Assembly: GCF_003412455.1 (NCBI RefSeq)
Contig: NZ_QTJU01000007.1
Span: 248,001-312,000, forward strand
Source: Deminuibacter soli
Lineage (GTDB): Bacteria; Bacteroidota; Bacteroidia; Chitinophagales; Chitinophagaceae
Length of the DNA: 64,000 bases
Reading direction: 5' to 3'
Shown here: positions 52,208-62,900 of the stretch, piece after piece
Numbering within the stretch: the stretch's first letter is position 1
Layout of the letters: every line of letters starts with the position of its first letter
The notes under the pieces: model-generated
Told to the model about the DNA's origin: nothing
The model's input: only the letters and a program-made list of their open reading frames with translations
Database searches by the model: none
Made by a program: the position numbers and the translations under genes

Positions 52208-53086
52208 ATGAACGTGATTGCAGCAAGTGAACTCATCATCAACAGCCGCGGCGCTATTTATCACCTCGATGTTCGTCCCGAAGAACTGGCCCCCACAGTA
52301 ATTACCGTAGGTGACCCTGACAGGGTGAAAGAAGTGAGTAAACATTTTGACGCCATAGAAGTGCAGCGCAATCACCGCGAGTTTGTAACACATACCGGCA
52401 GGCTGGGCAATAAACGTATTTCTGTTGTATCAACCGGTATTGGTCCGGATAATATTGATATCGTATTAAACGAGCTCGATGCCCTCGTAAACATCGATTT
52501 TACCACCCGCACCATTAAACCGCAATTAAGCAGCCTGCAGATCATCCGCGTAGGCACCAGTGGTTCTTTACAATCTGACATACCGGTAGACAGTTTTGTG
52601 GCCAGCACACATGGACTTGGTATAGACAACCTGCTGAACTACTACCGCCACGACAACAACGAAGAAGAAAAGGCCATTGTACAACAGTTCACCGCACACA
52701 CGCAGCTGGACAGCCAGTTCTCCAAACCCTACATTATGCAGGCAGGCACTTCGCTGCTGAAACATTTTGTAGACGGTTACTATCATGGCATTACCGTAAC
52801 CTGTCCGGGTTTTTATGGTCCGCAGGGAAGGGTATTGCGTTTGGGCTTAACCAACCCGGAATTGATCAACCGCTTAACAGAGTTTAGCTTTGGCCAGCAC
52901 CGCATCACCAATTTCGAAATGGAAACCAGCGCCATTTATGGACTGGGCCATTTGCTGGGCCACCAATGCTTAAGCCTGAGCGCCATTGTAGCCAACCGCA
53001 TCAGCAAAACATTCTCCGGCGACGGCGCACTGGCAGTAGAGCGATTGATTGAGAAAACATTGGGCGTAATAGCGGGGAGTTTGTAA
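52208..53086 (+). CDS. Uridine-phosphorylase-like nucleoside phosphorylase
   Basis: The 292-residue cytosolic enzyme belongs to the PNP/UDP superfamily. Landmarks are VGDPDRVKEVSKHF (phosphate-binding loop), VVSTGIGPDNIDIVLNEL, LQIIRVGTSGSLQSDIP and the sugar-binding FEMETSAIYGL block. Such enzymes cleave nucleosides to base and ribose-1-phosphate. The uridine versus other pyrimidine preference cannot be fixed from the sequence. It is followed 27 bp later by a clear intrinsic terminator. Confidence 0.9.
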   Translation: MNVIAASELIINSRGAIYHLDVRPEELAPTVITVGDPDRVKEVSKHFDAIEVQRNHREFVTHTGRLGNKRISVVSTGIGPDNIDIVLNELDALVNIDFTTRTIKPQLSSLQIIRVGTSGSLQSDIPVDSFVASTHGLGIDNLLNYYRHDNNEEEKAIVQQFTAHTQLDSQFSKPYIMQAGTSLLKHFVDGYYHGITVTCPGFYGPQGRVLRLGLTNPELINRLTEFSFGQHRITNFEMETSAIYGLGHLLGHQCLSLSAIVANRISKTFSGDGALAVERLIEKTLGVIAGSL

Positions 53087-53110
53087 AATATATTTACGTT
53101 AATAATAGTG

Positions 53111-53145
53111 CAACAGGCAAACCGGGAGGTTTGCCTGTTTTGTTG
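53111..53145 (+). terminator. Intrinsic terminator after the phosphorylase gene
   Basis: ACAGGCAAACC (53113-53123) pairs perfectly with GGTTTGCCTGT (53128-53138) around a GGGA loop, and TTTTGTTG follows. It closes the phosphorylase transcript and separates it from the surface-protein trio. Confidence 0.9.
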
Positions 53146-53339
53146 TAAGTATCGCCATCAACGGCGGCAACAGGGCTGTTATTTTAAAAAATAATATAAA
53201 TCATTTAGCTTTATTGTGCTGTGGAATGAAATATTCCGTTAAAATTGCAGCCAGGCAAATTGCTTCCGGATTTGCTGCTTAATTCAACTCATAAAACTTA
53301 AAGAACAGTGGCACCTGTATTCAGTCTTGCGAATAAATT

Positions 53340-55793
53340 ATGCCGAGTATTGGTATGACCAATAACCTGGCGTTGAAGATTGTTTTTTTATTGTGTTTTC
53401 TGCAGGTATGCTTCGCACTGGCTAGAGCACAGCAAGTCGCGAATCCTGCAAAGAACGTGGGGTTGGCTGTAAAATGCCGCCAATGTGGTTCATTTCCCGA
53501 TTCCGCACTCTATGGCAGCATTCCTGAGCATGCCAATGATGCCGGTTTTCAGGTAGTGGCAATTCCCTCGGCTGCCAACTGCCGGAGCCGCAAGCAAACC
53601 CTGCTGGTATTTATGCCACAGTCGGATGGGGAAAATCAACGTGAATTACCCGGCTCGTTACCCGGCCATTCTTCTGGCTTGCTCAGGGTACATGGTAATA
53701 TTGAATACGACCTCGATTACCGATCCAATATAGATACGCCTTACGCTGAAAAAGACATTTACCAGCATACCATACAAACTTATCTTGATATTACGGTAAA
53801 AGATCAATACCCGGTACGCCTTTATTTTACCAATCGTTTCAGTAACTCCAGCCTGTTTAAAAACTTTACGAATCTTAACCTGCAGTATAATCCGCATGCT
53901 TTTTCAAACAGTGTGCGCGTTGCTTTGAAAAATGAGTTGTTGAAGCGCACGCGTTTTAATGATTCCATCAGGCTTACCAAGCAGCAGCTGGATTTAGCCA
54001 CTACTGAATTGCTGAAACTCGAAGGTTGGAAAAACAGCCCCTCTTTTTTTCAGCAGGAACTGGCAGAAAAAAATGCACGGGTTTTAAAAAGCAAAGGTGT
54101 TAAACTGCCGGAAACACAGGTACAATGGCAAGACAGTATTACTGATTTGCGCAGGGAGTTGCCCAATATGAACTGGCCGGGTAAGACAGACCTGGGGGAT
54201 GTTGATTTTGCATTGCTGGATTCAATCAAAGCGCAGCAAAGGGCCGGCGTAAATAATAATGTTGCAGCAGATACGCTTAGCCTGGCAGAAAAACTAAAGA
54301 AAAACGAACAGTTGATCGATTCCCTGCGGAAGAAAATTCAGCTGTTGCAGGCAGCCTATAACAGCCAGAAAAGCAAGTCGGCAGTTAGTTCCAATAATAG
54401 TGCAGTCACGGCAAACAGCGTTAGAACCGTAGCAGAACTGGACAGCGTTATGCGCACCAATCACATACCCGACAGCAGTATGCCAAAAGGATACAGAACC
54501 CTGTTTGCAGTGAGAAGTTTTGGTGTTGGCCGGAATATGATTGATTACTCTGAATTGTCTGCCAAAAATATCAGCGTAACCGGTGTAGAGGCGGAATATA
54601 ATCCATCGTATTATGCTGCTGTGGCTACTGGTGTTATCGACTACCAGTTCAGGGACTTCATTATACAGCGTAAAAATGCACCGAAGCAATATTTCACAGC
54701 TTTGCGGTACGGATGGGGACAGATAGAAGGGAATCACGTTATCGCTACCTATTACACAGGCAGCAGGCAACTGTACAACAGTTCAACAGTATTACCCGGA
54801 ACTGTTACGCCCAGCAGCCGGGTGATGGGTGTAACGGTAGAAGGTAATTATATGATTAATGCCACCACAGCTTTAACAGCCGAAGTGGCCAAATCATCGT
54901 TGCCATACTATAATAATGGCGGTACCAACCCGCATAGCGCTGCCGGCGTAACACGGCTTGGTGATCGTTCCAATGAAGCTTATTCTATCAAAATAAACAG
55001 CCTGGTGCGTGCTACAGGTACCAGGCTCAGTGCTTTTTATAAAAAATACGGCGTCAATTTCCAGTCGTTCAGCTTTTTAACCACCGGTACAGAGCAGCAT
55101 GCGTGGATGCTGAAGGCAGAGCAGTCATTCTTCAATAAACGGTTAACCATAACAGGTGCTATTAAAGAGAATGACTACAACAATCCATTGGTGGCAACCA
55201 ATTATCAAAGCAATACTGTTTTTAAAAGTATACAGGCTACCTGGCGCATGCGCAAATGGCCTGTTATATCGGTGGGTTACTTTCCCAGTGAACAGCTAAC
55301 TAAGCTGAGCGATTCGGCGTATGCACAAAACCTGTTTTACACTTTTGTTGCCAATATCAGCCATTTTTATAAAGTGGGTGAGGTGCAAACAGCTTCCAGC
55401 CTGGTGTATACACAATTTTACAATAAAGCGACTGATTCCAATTTCGTCTATTTCAATACCCGCAATATTTTATTGAATGAAACAGTGTTCCTGAAGCGTT
55501 TTACGTTACAGGGCAGTGCTTCTATTGCCACTAACAGCAGCTATAATTTATATACGCTTGAAAATGATGTGCAATATACCGTGAACAGCTGGTTGCGTAT
55601 TGGCGGTGGTGGAAAATACAACAGGCAAACCGTGATAGAAAAGGTGCAGTGGGGATATAAGGCGGAAGCTATGGTGAATATAAAAAAGCTGGGCGGTATA
55701 CAGCTGATGTATGACAAAGGTTTTATTCCCGGGCCAGATAAAAAACTGGTGCCTAATAACATTGGACGGGTTAGTTATTTCAAGATTTTTTAA
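53340..55793 (+). CDS. Outer-membrane beta-barrel protein with coiled coil
   Basis: The 817-residue protein has a signal peptide (IVFLLCFLQVCFALARAQ), an N-terminal beta part, a coiled coil near 320-350 (KNEQLIDSLRKKIQLLQ) and a C-terminal half with regularly alternating strands. It ends in YFKIF, with the terminal Phe typical of outer-membrane barrels. No TonB box was seen. It is the first gene of a trio with a secreted Ig-like protein and a giant secreted protein, and may anchor or export them. No specific family is recognised. Confidence 0.65.
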   Translation: MPSIGMTNNLALKIVFLLCFLQVCFALARAQQVANPAKNVGLAVKCRQCGSFPDSALYGSIPEHANDAGFQVVAIPSAANCRSRKQTLLVFMPQSDGENQRELPGSLPGHSSGLLRVHGNIEYDLDYRSNIDTPYAEKDIYQHTIQTYLDITVKDQYPVRLYFTNRFSNSSLFKNFTNLNLQYNPHAFSNSVRVALKNELLKRTRFNDSIRLTKQQLDLATTELLKLEGWKNSPSFFQQELAEKNARVLKSKGVKLPETQVQWQDSITDLRRELPNMNWPGKTDLGDVDFALLDSIKAQQRAGVNNNVAADTLSLAEKLKKNEQLIDSLRKKIQLLQAAYNSQKSKSAVSSNNSAVTANSVRTVAELDSVMRTNHIPDSSMPKGYRTLFAVRSFGVGRNMIDYSELSAKNISVTGVEAEYNPSYYAAVATGVIDYQFRDFIIQRKNAPKQYFTALRYGWGQIEGNHVIATYYTGSRQLYNSSTVLPGTVTPSSRVMGVTVEGNYMINATTALTAEVAKSSLPYYNNGGTNPHSAAGVTRLGDRSNEAYSIKINSLVRATGTRLSAFYKKYGVNFQSFSFLTTGTEQHAWMLKAEQSFFNKRLTITGAIKENDYNNPLVATNYQSNTVFKSIQATWRMRKWPVISVGYFPSEQLTKLSDSAYAQNLFYTFVANISHFYKVGEVQTASSLVYTQFYNKATDSNFVYFNTRNILLNETVFLKRFTLQGSASIATNSSYNLYTLENDVQYTVNSWLRIGGGGKYNRQTVIEKVQWGYKAEAMVNIKKLGGIQLMYDKGFIPGPDKKLVPNNIGRVSYFKIF

Positions 55794-55802
55794 AAGAACC
55801 GT

Positions 55803-56915
55803 ATGCTGAAGAAATACGCAGTAATTGCAACTTGTTTACTGCTTTTGTTACAGGCCAATGCACAGCAGGTGAGCATGACAACGCAGGTGCCGCCTGCAGG
55901 TGTAATGCTCAAAAGCCAGTTGTGGAACATGGTGCTGGTGAATCCGGGCAATAGCCCTGTTACAGTATATATTGGCCTTAGCTTGCTTAGTACTGCCGAT
56001 AACCGGCCCGTACTAACAGCCACTACCAAACGTATAACACTGATGAAAGGTGCGCGGCAACTAACCAATACCGATCTTGGTCCTGTAAGCTATACCTACC
56101 TCTCGCCGGCATTGAGTAATGATATGGATCCCAATGGCATGTTGCCGGCCGGTAATTATATGGCCTGTTTTACGGTATATGCCCAGGTATATGAAACGGT
56201 GCAAACGCTGGCCGAAGAATGTGTACCCGTGGAAGTCCAGCCGCTGAATCCGCCCCAGTTGAATACACCTGCAGATGAGAGTGTGCTGGATATGGCGTAT
56301 CCGCAGTTTACCTGGCTGCCGCCTGTGCCTTTGCAGTTGTTCAGCAATTTGCAGTACGATTTTTTACTGGTAGCAGCAATGCCGGGCCAAAGTCCGTACC
56401 AGGCCATACAGCAAAACATACCGGTGTACAACACACATACCGGCAATGTGCCTTATATAAATTACCCTTCTTCAAATATTACACTCGACACAGGCGTTAA
56501 CTATGCCTGGTGTGTGGTTGCCAGGAACAATAATGAATTTATTGCACAAAGCGAAGTGTGGACATTTAAAATACAGCACCAGGTAGCGGTTAAAAAAACT
56601 GTTACAGGGGCAGGTTATATCAGGCTGAAAAACTATGCCGATGCAGCCATTGCAGCCTGTAGTGGTAAACTATCGGTACTGTACGAAAATGAAAACAAAG
56701 ATAGCCTGGTGCAGTACAGTATACGCTTGATTGATGCAGGCTTTAACGGCGATGTAATAAATGGCTCGGCCGCCGTTGCCATGGGAGAAAACTACCTGGA
56801 TATTGATCTTGGCGGGCGCACGCTGGAAGATAAGCGCGTATACCTGTTTGAAATACACAATAGCAGGAAGGAAACCTGGAGCACCAGGTTCATATATACC
56901 CGGCCCAAAGAATAG
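55803..56915 (+). CDS. Secreted protein with Ig/FN3-like domains (TANFOR-like)
   Basis: The 370-residue product has a signal peptide (KYAVIATCLLLLLQANAQ). The first half includes a segment similar to TANFOR-type proteins (LPAGNYMACFTVYAQVYETVQTLAEECVPVEV), then an FN3-like segment with YPQFTWLPPVPL and a second beta domain. No catalytic motif is seen. It lies 9 bp downstream of the barrel gene and 67 bp upstream of the giant gene, so the three are probably co-expressed. A cell-surface structural role is inferred. Confidence 0.65.
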   Translation: MLKKYAVIATCLLLLLQANAQQVSMTTQVPPAGVMLKSQLWNMVLVNPGNSPVTVYIGLSLLSTADNRPVLTATTKRITLMKGARQLTNTDLGPVSYTYLSPALSNDMDPNGMLPAGNYMACFTVYAQVYETVQTLAEECVPVEVQPLNPPQLNTPADESVLDMAYPQFTWLPPVPLQLFSNLQYDFLLVAAMPGQSPYQAIQQNIPVYNTHTGNVPYINYPSSNITLDTGVNYAWCVVARNNNEFIAQSEVWTFKIQHQVAVKKTVTGAGYIRLKNYADAAIAACSGKLSVLYENENKDSLVQYSIRLIDAGFNGDVINGSAAVAMGENYLDIDLGGRTLEDKRVYLFEIHNSRKETWSTRFIYTRPKE

Positions 56916-56982
56916 CTATTTAAATACCACGAACGATTACATTTTAACCAGAGAAAGAGATTCAATCCTAAAATAACCGACA

Positions 56983-59900
56983 ATGATATTGCGATTGGCT
57001 GAAAGGTACAGGAAAACGACGGCTTGTATATTGGCTACTATTTTTTACACCGAAACTGTGCTGGCTGCTTATGTAAAAACGGTGGATGCTTTGGGTCGCA
57101 GCAGGGCAGCTGATCATGGCTGGTATGGCACTGCGCATAAAATAAACAGCGCGAAAGCTAAGCTGGCTTCGCCACAGCCATTTTTAACAGGTGATGCGGC
57201 ATCAGGTCGCGGTGGCAGTCAACCGGCCATGCCGGGTAAACTGAAGCAACCCCTAAAAAAATATGTATTTCAGCCGGGCAGCAGTGGGCCTTCACAGCCG
57301 GAAATGCAATCGTTTCAATCGGTGAACGGCAACAATATGGTTGATTTGTTTACCGGTGATTTCTCCTATAACATACCCTTGCTGGATGTAGGCGGTTACC
57401 CGGTTAACATTGCTTATAAAAGTGGTATTTCCATGGACCAGGAAGCCAGCTGGGTTGGCCTGGGCTGGAATATCAACCCTGGCACCATTACCCGTAATAT
57501 GCGCGGCTTGCCGGATGATTTTAAGGGTAATACTGATACCATCCGCAAAATAATGCATGTAAGTGATGATGTTACGATTGGTGTGAGTGGTGAAAAAGAT
57601 ATGGAGATTTTCGGTAAAAGCTGGCTGCTGCAAAAAGCCGGGCTAAGTATTCTTAACCCCAAAGCAGGAATATTTCACAACAGCCGTACCGGCTGGGGCG
57701 TGGAAGGCGGCGTAAATGTGAACATTGATGCCGCGAAAGTGACCAAAGGTCCTATGACGACGAATCTCTCGATTGGCATTACCGATAATTCACAAACAGG
57801 CTTAACTATACAGCCCTCTTTTTCGATGTTTATTGATAAGCACGCGAAAAACGATCGCCTTATCTACGGGGGGCAATTCGGCAGCTCTTTCTCGTACAAT
57901 TCTCGTACGGGTATCAGAGGACTGCAGCTGAACACGAATTCCGCATTTCAAAATACATTAAAGAACGGTAAATTTTCCACCTATTCAAGCGGTCCTTTTG
58001 GTGCCAATATATCTTTCTCTTCGCCAGCGTTTACACCCACCATCAGTATGCCATACAACTCTCTGATGGCAACGGTAAAGCTGAAGTTCGGCACGGAAGA
58101 TCACGGCCTCTTTAACAACGCCTTTATCAGTGGTTACTATACCAGGTCAGGCATTGCGGATGAAGATACTGCGCTTGCATTGCCGGCATATGGCTATCTC
58201 AATTTCCAGGGCAGCAACCGCAACCGCTCGGCGCTGCTGGATATGAACCGTGAAAAGGAAATTCCTTACCGCGAATCACCGCAAATACCCAACCTGGCCG
58301 TGCCATCTTATACCTATGATGTTTTTAGTGTAACAGGTGAAGGCATTGGTGGCATGTTCAGACCATACAGGGGAGATATTGGTTTTGTATACGACCATGC
58401 CATACGCACAAAAGATGCTTCAGGCGGCATTACTGTTGAGCTTGGTGCAAAGGGCCTGGCACATTATGGCGTAGATATAGACCTTAACCGTTCGTACACG
58501 CAAAACGGCCCATGGCTCAACAATAATACAATGGCCAACACCATCGGGTTCCAGGATCCGCACGGGTTATTCGAGGCTTCGTATTTCAGGAACCCGGGGG
58601 AAAAAGCCATCAATTCGGCAGATTTTTACAAGGCCATCGGCGGTGATGATGTGGTTACCGTAAACCTGCAGCAAAATGGCAGCAATATAACAGCTGCCAG
58701 CTCACTGAACCGTTACCACAACAACGACTTTGTAGAAAACATCAATCTTACCCCGCAAAACGCAACAAAACAAACAAGGGATAAGCGCACACAGGTAATC
58801 ACCTATCTTACCGCTGCAGAAGCCAGTGTAACCGGTTTGTCGCGGTACATTGATCTGTATACGCCCAACAAATTTGATTTTGGCGGTTGTGCGCCGGTGC
58901 CGCTGCCCCCGGATCAAAATGGCATAAAGGGCGAGTATTTTACCGATGCCAACTTCCAGGGACATCAATATACACGCCAGGATCAAAGCCTGTTTTTCGA
59001 TAAAAAGTCCCAGCTGCAGCCGGAACCCGGCTGGTCGAATGATCATTTTTCTGCACGTTGGCATGCCAGGTTGCTGGCGCCTGTAAGCGGCAAGTATAAA
59101 TTGTTTCTGTTTGATGATGATGCCATGAAGCTATGGTTGAATGATTCACTGGTGATCAATGATACGCGCGATCACGGCGAAGCAACCAGTACCTGTGAAA
59201 TTAACCTGGTGGGTGGTGTTTATTATAACCTGTATGCAGAATATGGACAGAACAAGAACGATGCCTGGGCGCAGCTGCAATGGATTTATCCCGGTGGGCC
59301 AAATGAACACAAGCCAATACCTGCCAAGTATTTTTTTGTGCCCGATGAAACCAGCTATTATGAACTGGATGCTACACGCGCAAAAGAAAAAAGGGTAAAC
59401 GCGTTCAGGAAGGAAAACCACCTGTCTGAAGTGGATGTAGTAAATACAGACGGCAGAAGATATGTGTACGGAATACCCGTATATAACCTGAAACAGAAAG
59501 AAGTGTCTTTCTCTGTTTTTGATCCATCAAAAGGTACACCCGCTACCGGGCTTACTGCGTACGGGTATAATGCAGATGGCTCGGTGGATTACGGAAAAGG
59601 AAATCCTCGCGCCTATTATTCAAGGGAAGAGATCCCGGCTTATGCACACTCATTTTTATTAACAGGCATTCTTTCGCCCGATTATGTAGACTTGACGGGT
59701 AACGGCATTTCGGAAGATGACCCAGGCGATGCAATCAAATTCAATTACTCCAGGATCAGGAGTATTACCAATCCTTACGCCTGGCGTGCACCGTTTTCAG
59801 ACAGCGCTACCTTTAACGAGGGCATGAAAACCGATAACTCCGATAACAAAGCCAACTACGTTTATGGCGAAAAGGAATTGTGGTACATGCATTCGATAGA

Positions 59901-62900
59901 ATCGAAAAACATGGTGGCTACTTTTACTACGGAAGACAGGAAAGACGGTTTGGCTATTGATGAACGAGGTAACAAGACTGATGGCGGCGCGCGGCGCCTG
60001 AAGCAGATAGATCTGTATACCAAAGCCGATCTTATCCGCAATGGCGCACAGGCTACACCGGTAAAAACAGTGCATTTTGCCTACAGCTATAAGCTTTGCC
60101 GCGGGTATAATAGCACGCCTGCCAACCGTGGTTACGATACAGGCAAGCTTACGCTCGACAGCATCTGGTTTACCTATAATGGCAACGATAAAGGGAAGCG
60201 TAATCCGTATGTGTTCAAATACCACAGCAACAATCCCAGGTATGCCACAAGCGGCAACGACAGGTGGGGTTCATACAAAAACGCCCTGCAAAATCCAGGC
60301 TCCGTAAGCGGTAATATTATCTCTAATGCTGAGTACCCGTATAGTATCCAGGACAGTGCCATTGCCGCGGCTAACGCTGCTGCGTGGACATTAAACCAGG
60401 TGAAACTGCCATCCGGCGGCAGCATTAATGTAGACTACGAAAGTGATGATTACGCCTATGTGCAGAATAAACGCGCAGCCAGTATGCTTAAAGTGGTAGG
60501 TTGCGCCGTTGCACCCGGTCAGGGTATGAGTAACAGCCTGTATGGAAGTAACGGAGACGAGGCAAAATATTTTTATGTGCGTGTAAGCAGCCCGGTGAGC
60601 GGCAGGGACGAGGTGTTTGACAAATACCTGCGCGATATAGACAAACTGTACTTCAGGATGAACGTAGCCATGCCTTCAGATTCGTACGGCAGTGGTTCTG
60701 AATATGTATCCGTCTATGCAGATATTGACAAAACTTACTATGAAATGGTCACCAGTAGTTTGATATGCATAAAGGTGATGGGGATCAACAGCGAGGGAGA
60801 CGATGTTGGTGACAAGAGCCCGGTGGCCAAAGCTGCATTGAATTTCCTGCGTCTTAACCTGCCTTCAAAAGCATACCCCGGCTCCGATTTTGCAGATGGC
60901 GCCAGTTGGGACAACGCGATTAAAACAGCGTACAGCATGATCACCAACATCACCAATATGTTTAGCTCTTACGAGGGGCAGGCTAAAAGAAGGGGATGGG
61001 CCAGGTCATTTGATACTACGCGCAGTTTTGTTCGTTTAAACAGCCCCGATTATAAAAAATATGGCGGCGGATTGCGTGTAAAACGCGTGACCATTACCGA
61101 TAACTGGAACGCTATGACTAAACAAAAAGAATCCGGTTATGGCCAGGAATATACGTATACCACTACCACAATGGTAAATGGCAAGCCTTTAACCATCAGC
61201 AGTGGTGTGGCCTGTTGGGAACCCATGATTGGCGGTGATGAAAACCCTTTTCATTTGCCGCTGGAATATGATAAAAAAATATCGCCGCTGGCGCCAACAG
61301 AAATGGGTTATACGGAATTGCCATTGGGTGAATCTTTTTATCCCGGCGCCTCTGTAGGTTATAGCAAAGTAAGGGTACGCTCTATACATGCGAAGAACAT
61401 CCGCTCTGCCAATGGCTATGAAGAGAGCAGTTTTTATACTGCCTACGATTTCCCGGTTAAAACAGAAATGACGCAGCTGGACGGTTTAAACAAAAAGCGG
61501 TACAAGCCCTTGCTGGCTTCTTTACTGCATGTAAACGCCAAATATTATATCGGTCTTTCACAGGGCTTTAAGGTGGAGCTGAACGATATGCACGGCAAGC
61601 CCAGATCACAGGCCACGTATGCTGAAACTGACCCGGCAAATCCGATCAGTTATACGGAAACCTTTTACAAAACAGATAACCTCCAGGTGCCACAGAAACA
61701 CCTGGCCAATACGGTATGGACCATTAACCAGGCAGGTAAAATTGATACCACCACTACCATTGGCAAAGACATAGAACTGATGGTGGATATGCGCGAGCAA
61801 CAGTCGGTAACCCATGCCAGTTCCATCCCCATTAATGGTGATGTGTTTAAAATACCGGTGCCGCCATATATATTCCTCGTTCCAACCATACTGGGACTGG
61901 CGCAAAGTGAAGACAACCTGTTTCATTCTGCCGTTACAACAAAAGTAATTCAGCGTTACGGCCTGGTAGACAGCGTGGTGGCCATTGACAAGGGCAGCCG
62001 GGTAACCACACAAAACCTTTTGTATAACAGCGAAACCGGTGATGTGTTGTTAACCAAAACCATCAATGAGTTTAACGACCCGATTTATAATTTTACCTAC
62101 CCGGCAGACTGGGCCTATGATGGTATGGGCGGCGCTTACAAAAACGTAAATGCCATTGCCACCAACCTCAAACTTAAAGATGGTAAGATAGTAGGCGGTA
62201 TCACTACCCCGGGTGAGGATACTACTTTTTTTGCTTCGGGTGATGAATTGCTGGCTTACTCCAAACCTTCAACCGCGCGTACAGTGGACAGTTGCAATGA
62301 TGAGTTTGCCGCCTTCCCGACTGTTACCAGGTTATGGGCCATAAATGCTAACGAACTGGCTGGTGGCAAAAAGAATATTTACTTCATTGATGAAAACGGC
62401 GTGCCTTTCAGCGGCAACGATGTGACCCTGAAAGTAACCCGTTCCGGCAGGCGCAATATCAGCGCAGCAGCGGGCAGTGTAACAACATTGCGTCATCCGC
62501 TGGTAAAACAGGCCGGTGGCGATTACCAGCTTATACTGGATGAAAGCAGCAAAGTGCTAACTGCCAGCGCTGCCGAGTACCGGGAATTATGGCAGGTAAC
62601 CGAACCACATAAGCAGCGCAGTGTGAAAAACTGTGTGCCGGTTGCAGTAGACAACGGTTCGGGCGCAAACAGCAACTGCAATTGCCTTACACCACTCTTT
62701 TCTTATCTCATTCAATCCGGTGATCTTTACGCCAATAAATACGATGGCTTAACGGTAAATGATATGATCAGCAGGGCTAACAGCAGTGGTTATGCGGTTA
62801 GCGCAGCGTGCCCGATACTGGCGGTAAACCTTGACAAGCCATTTTATGCCAAAACATTTGAAACAAGCGCGTCTGACTACCAGGCGCAGATCGGCGATTG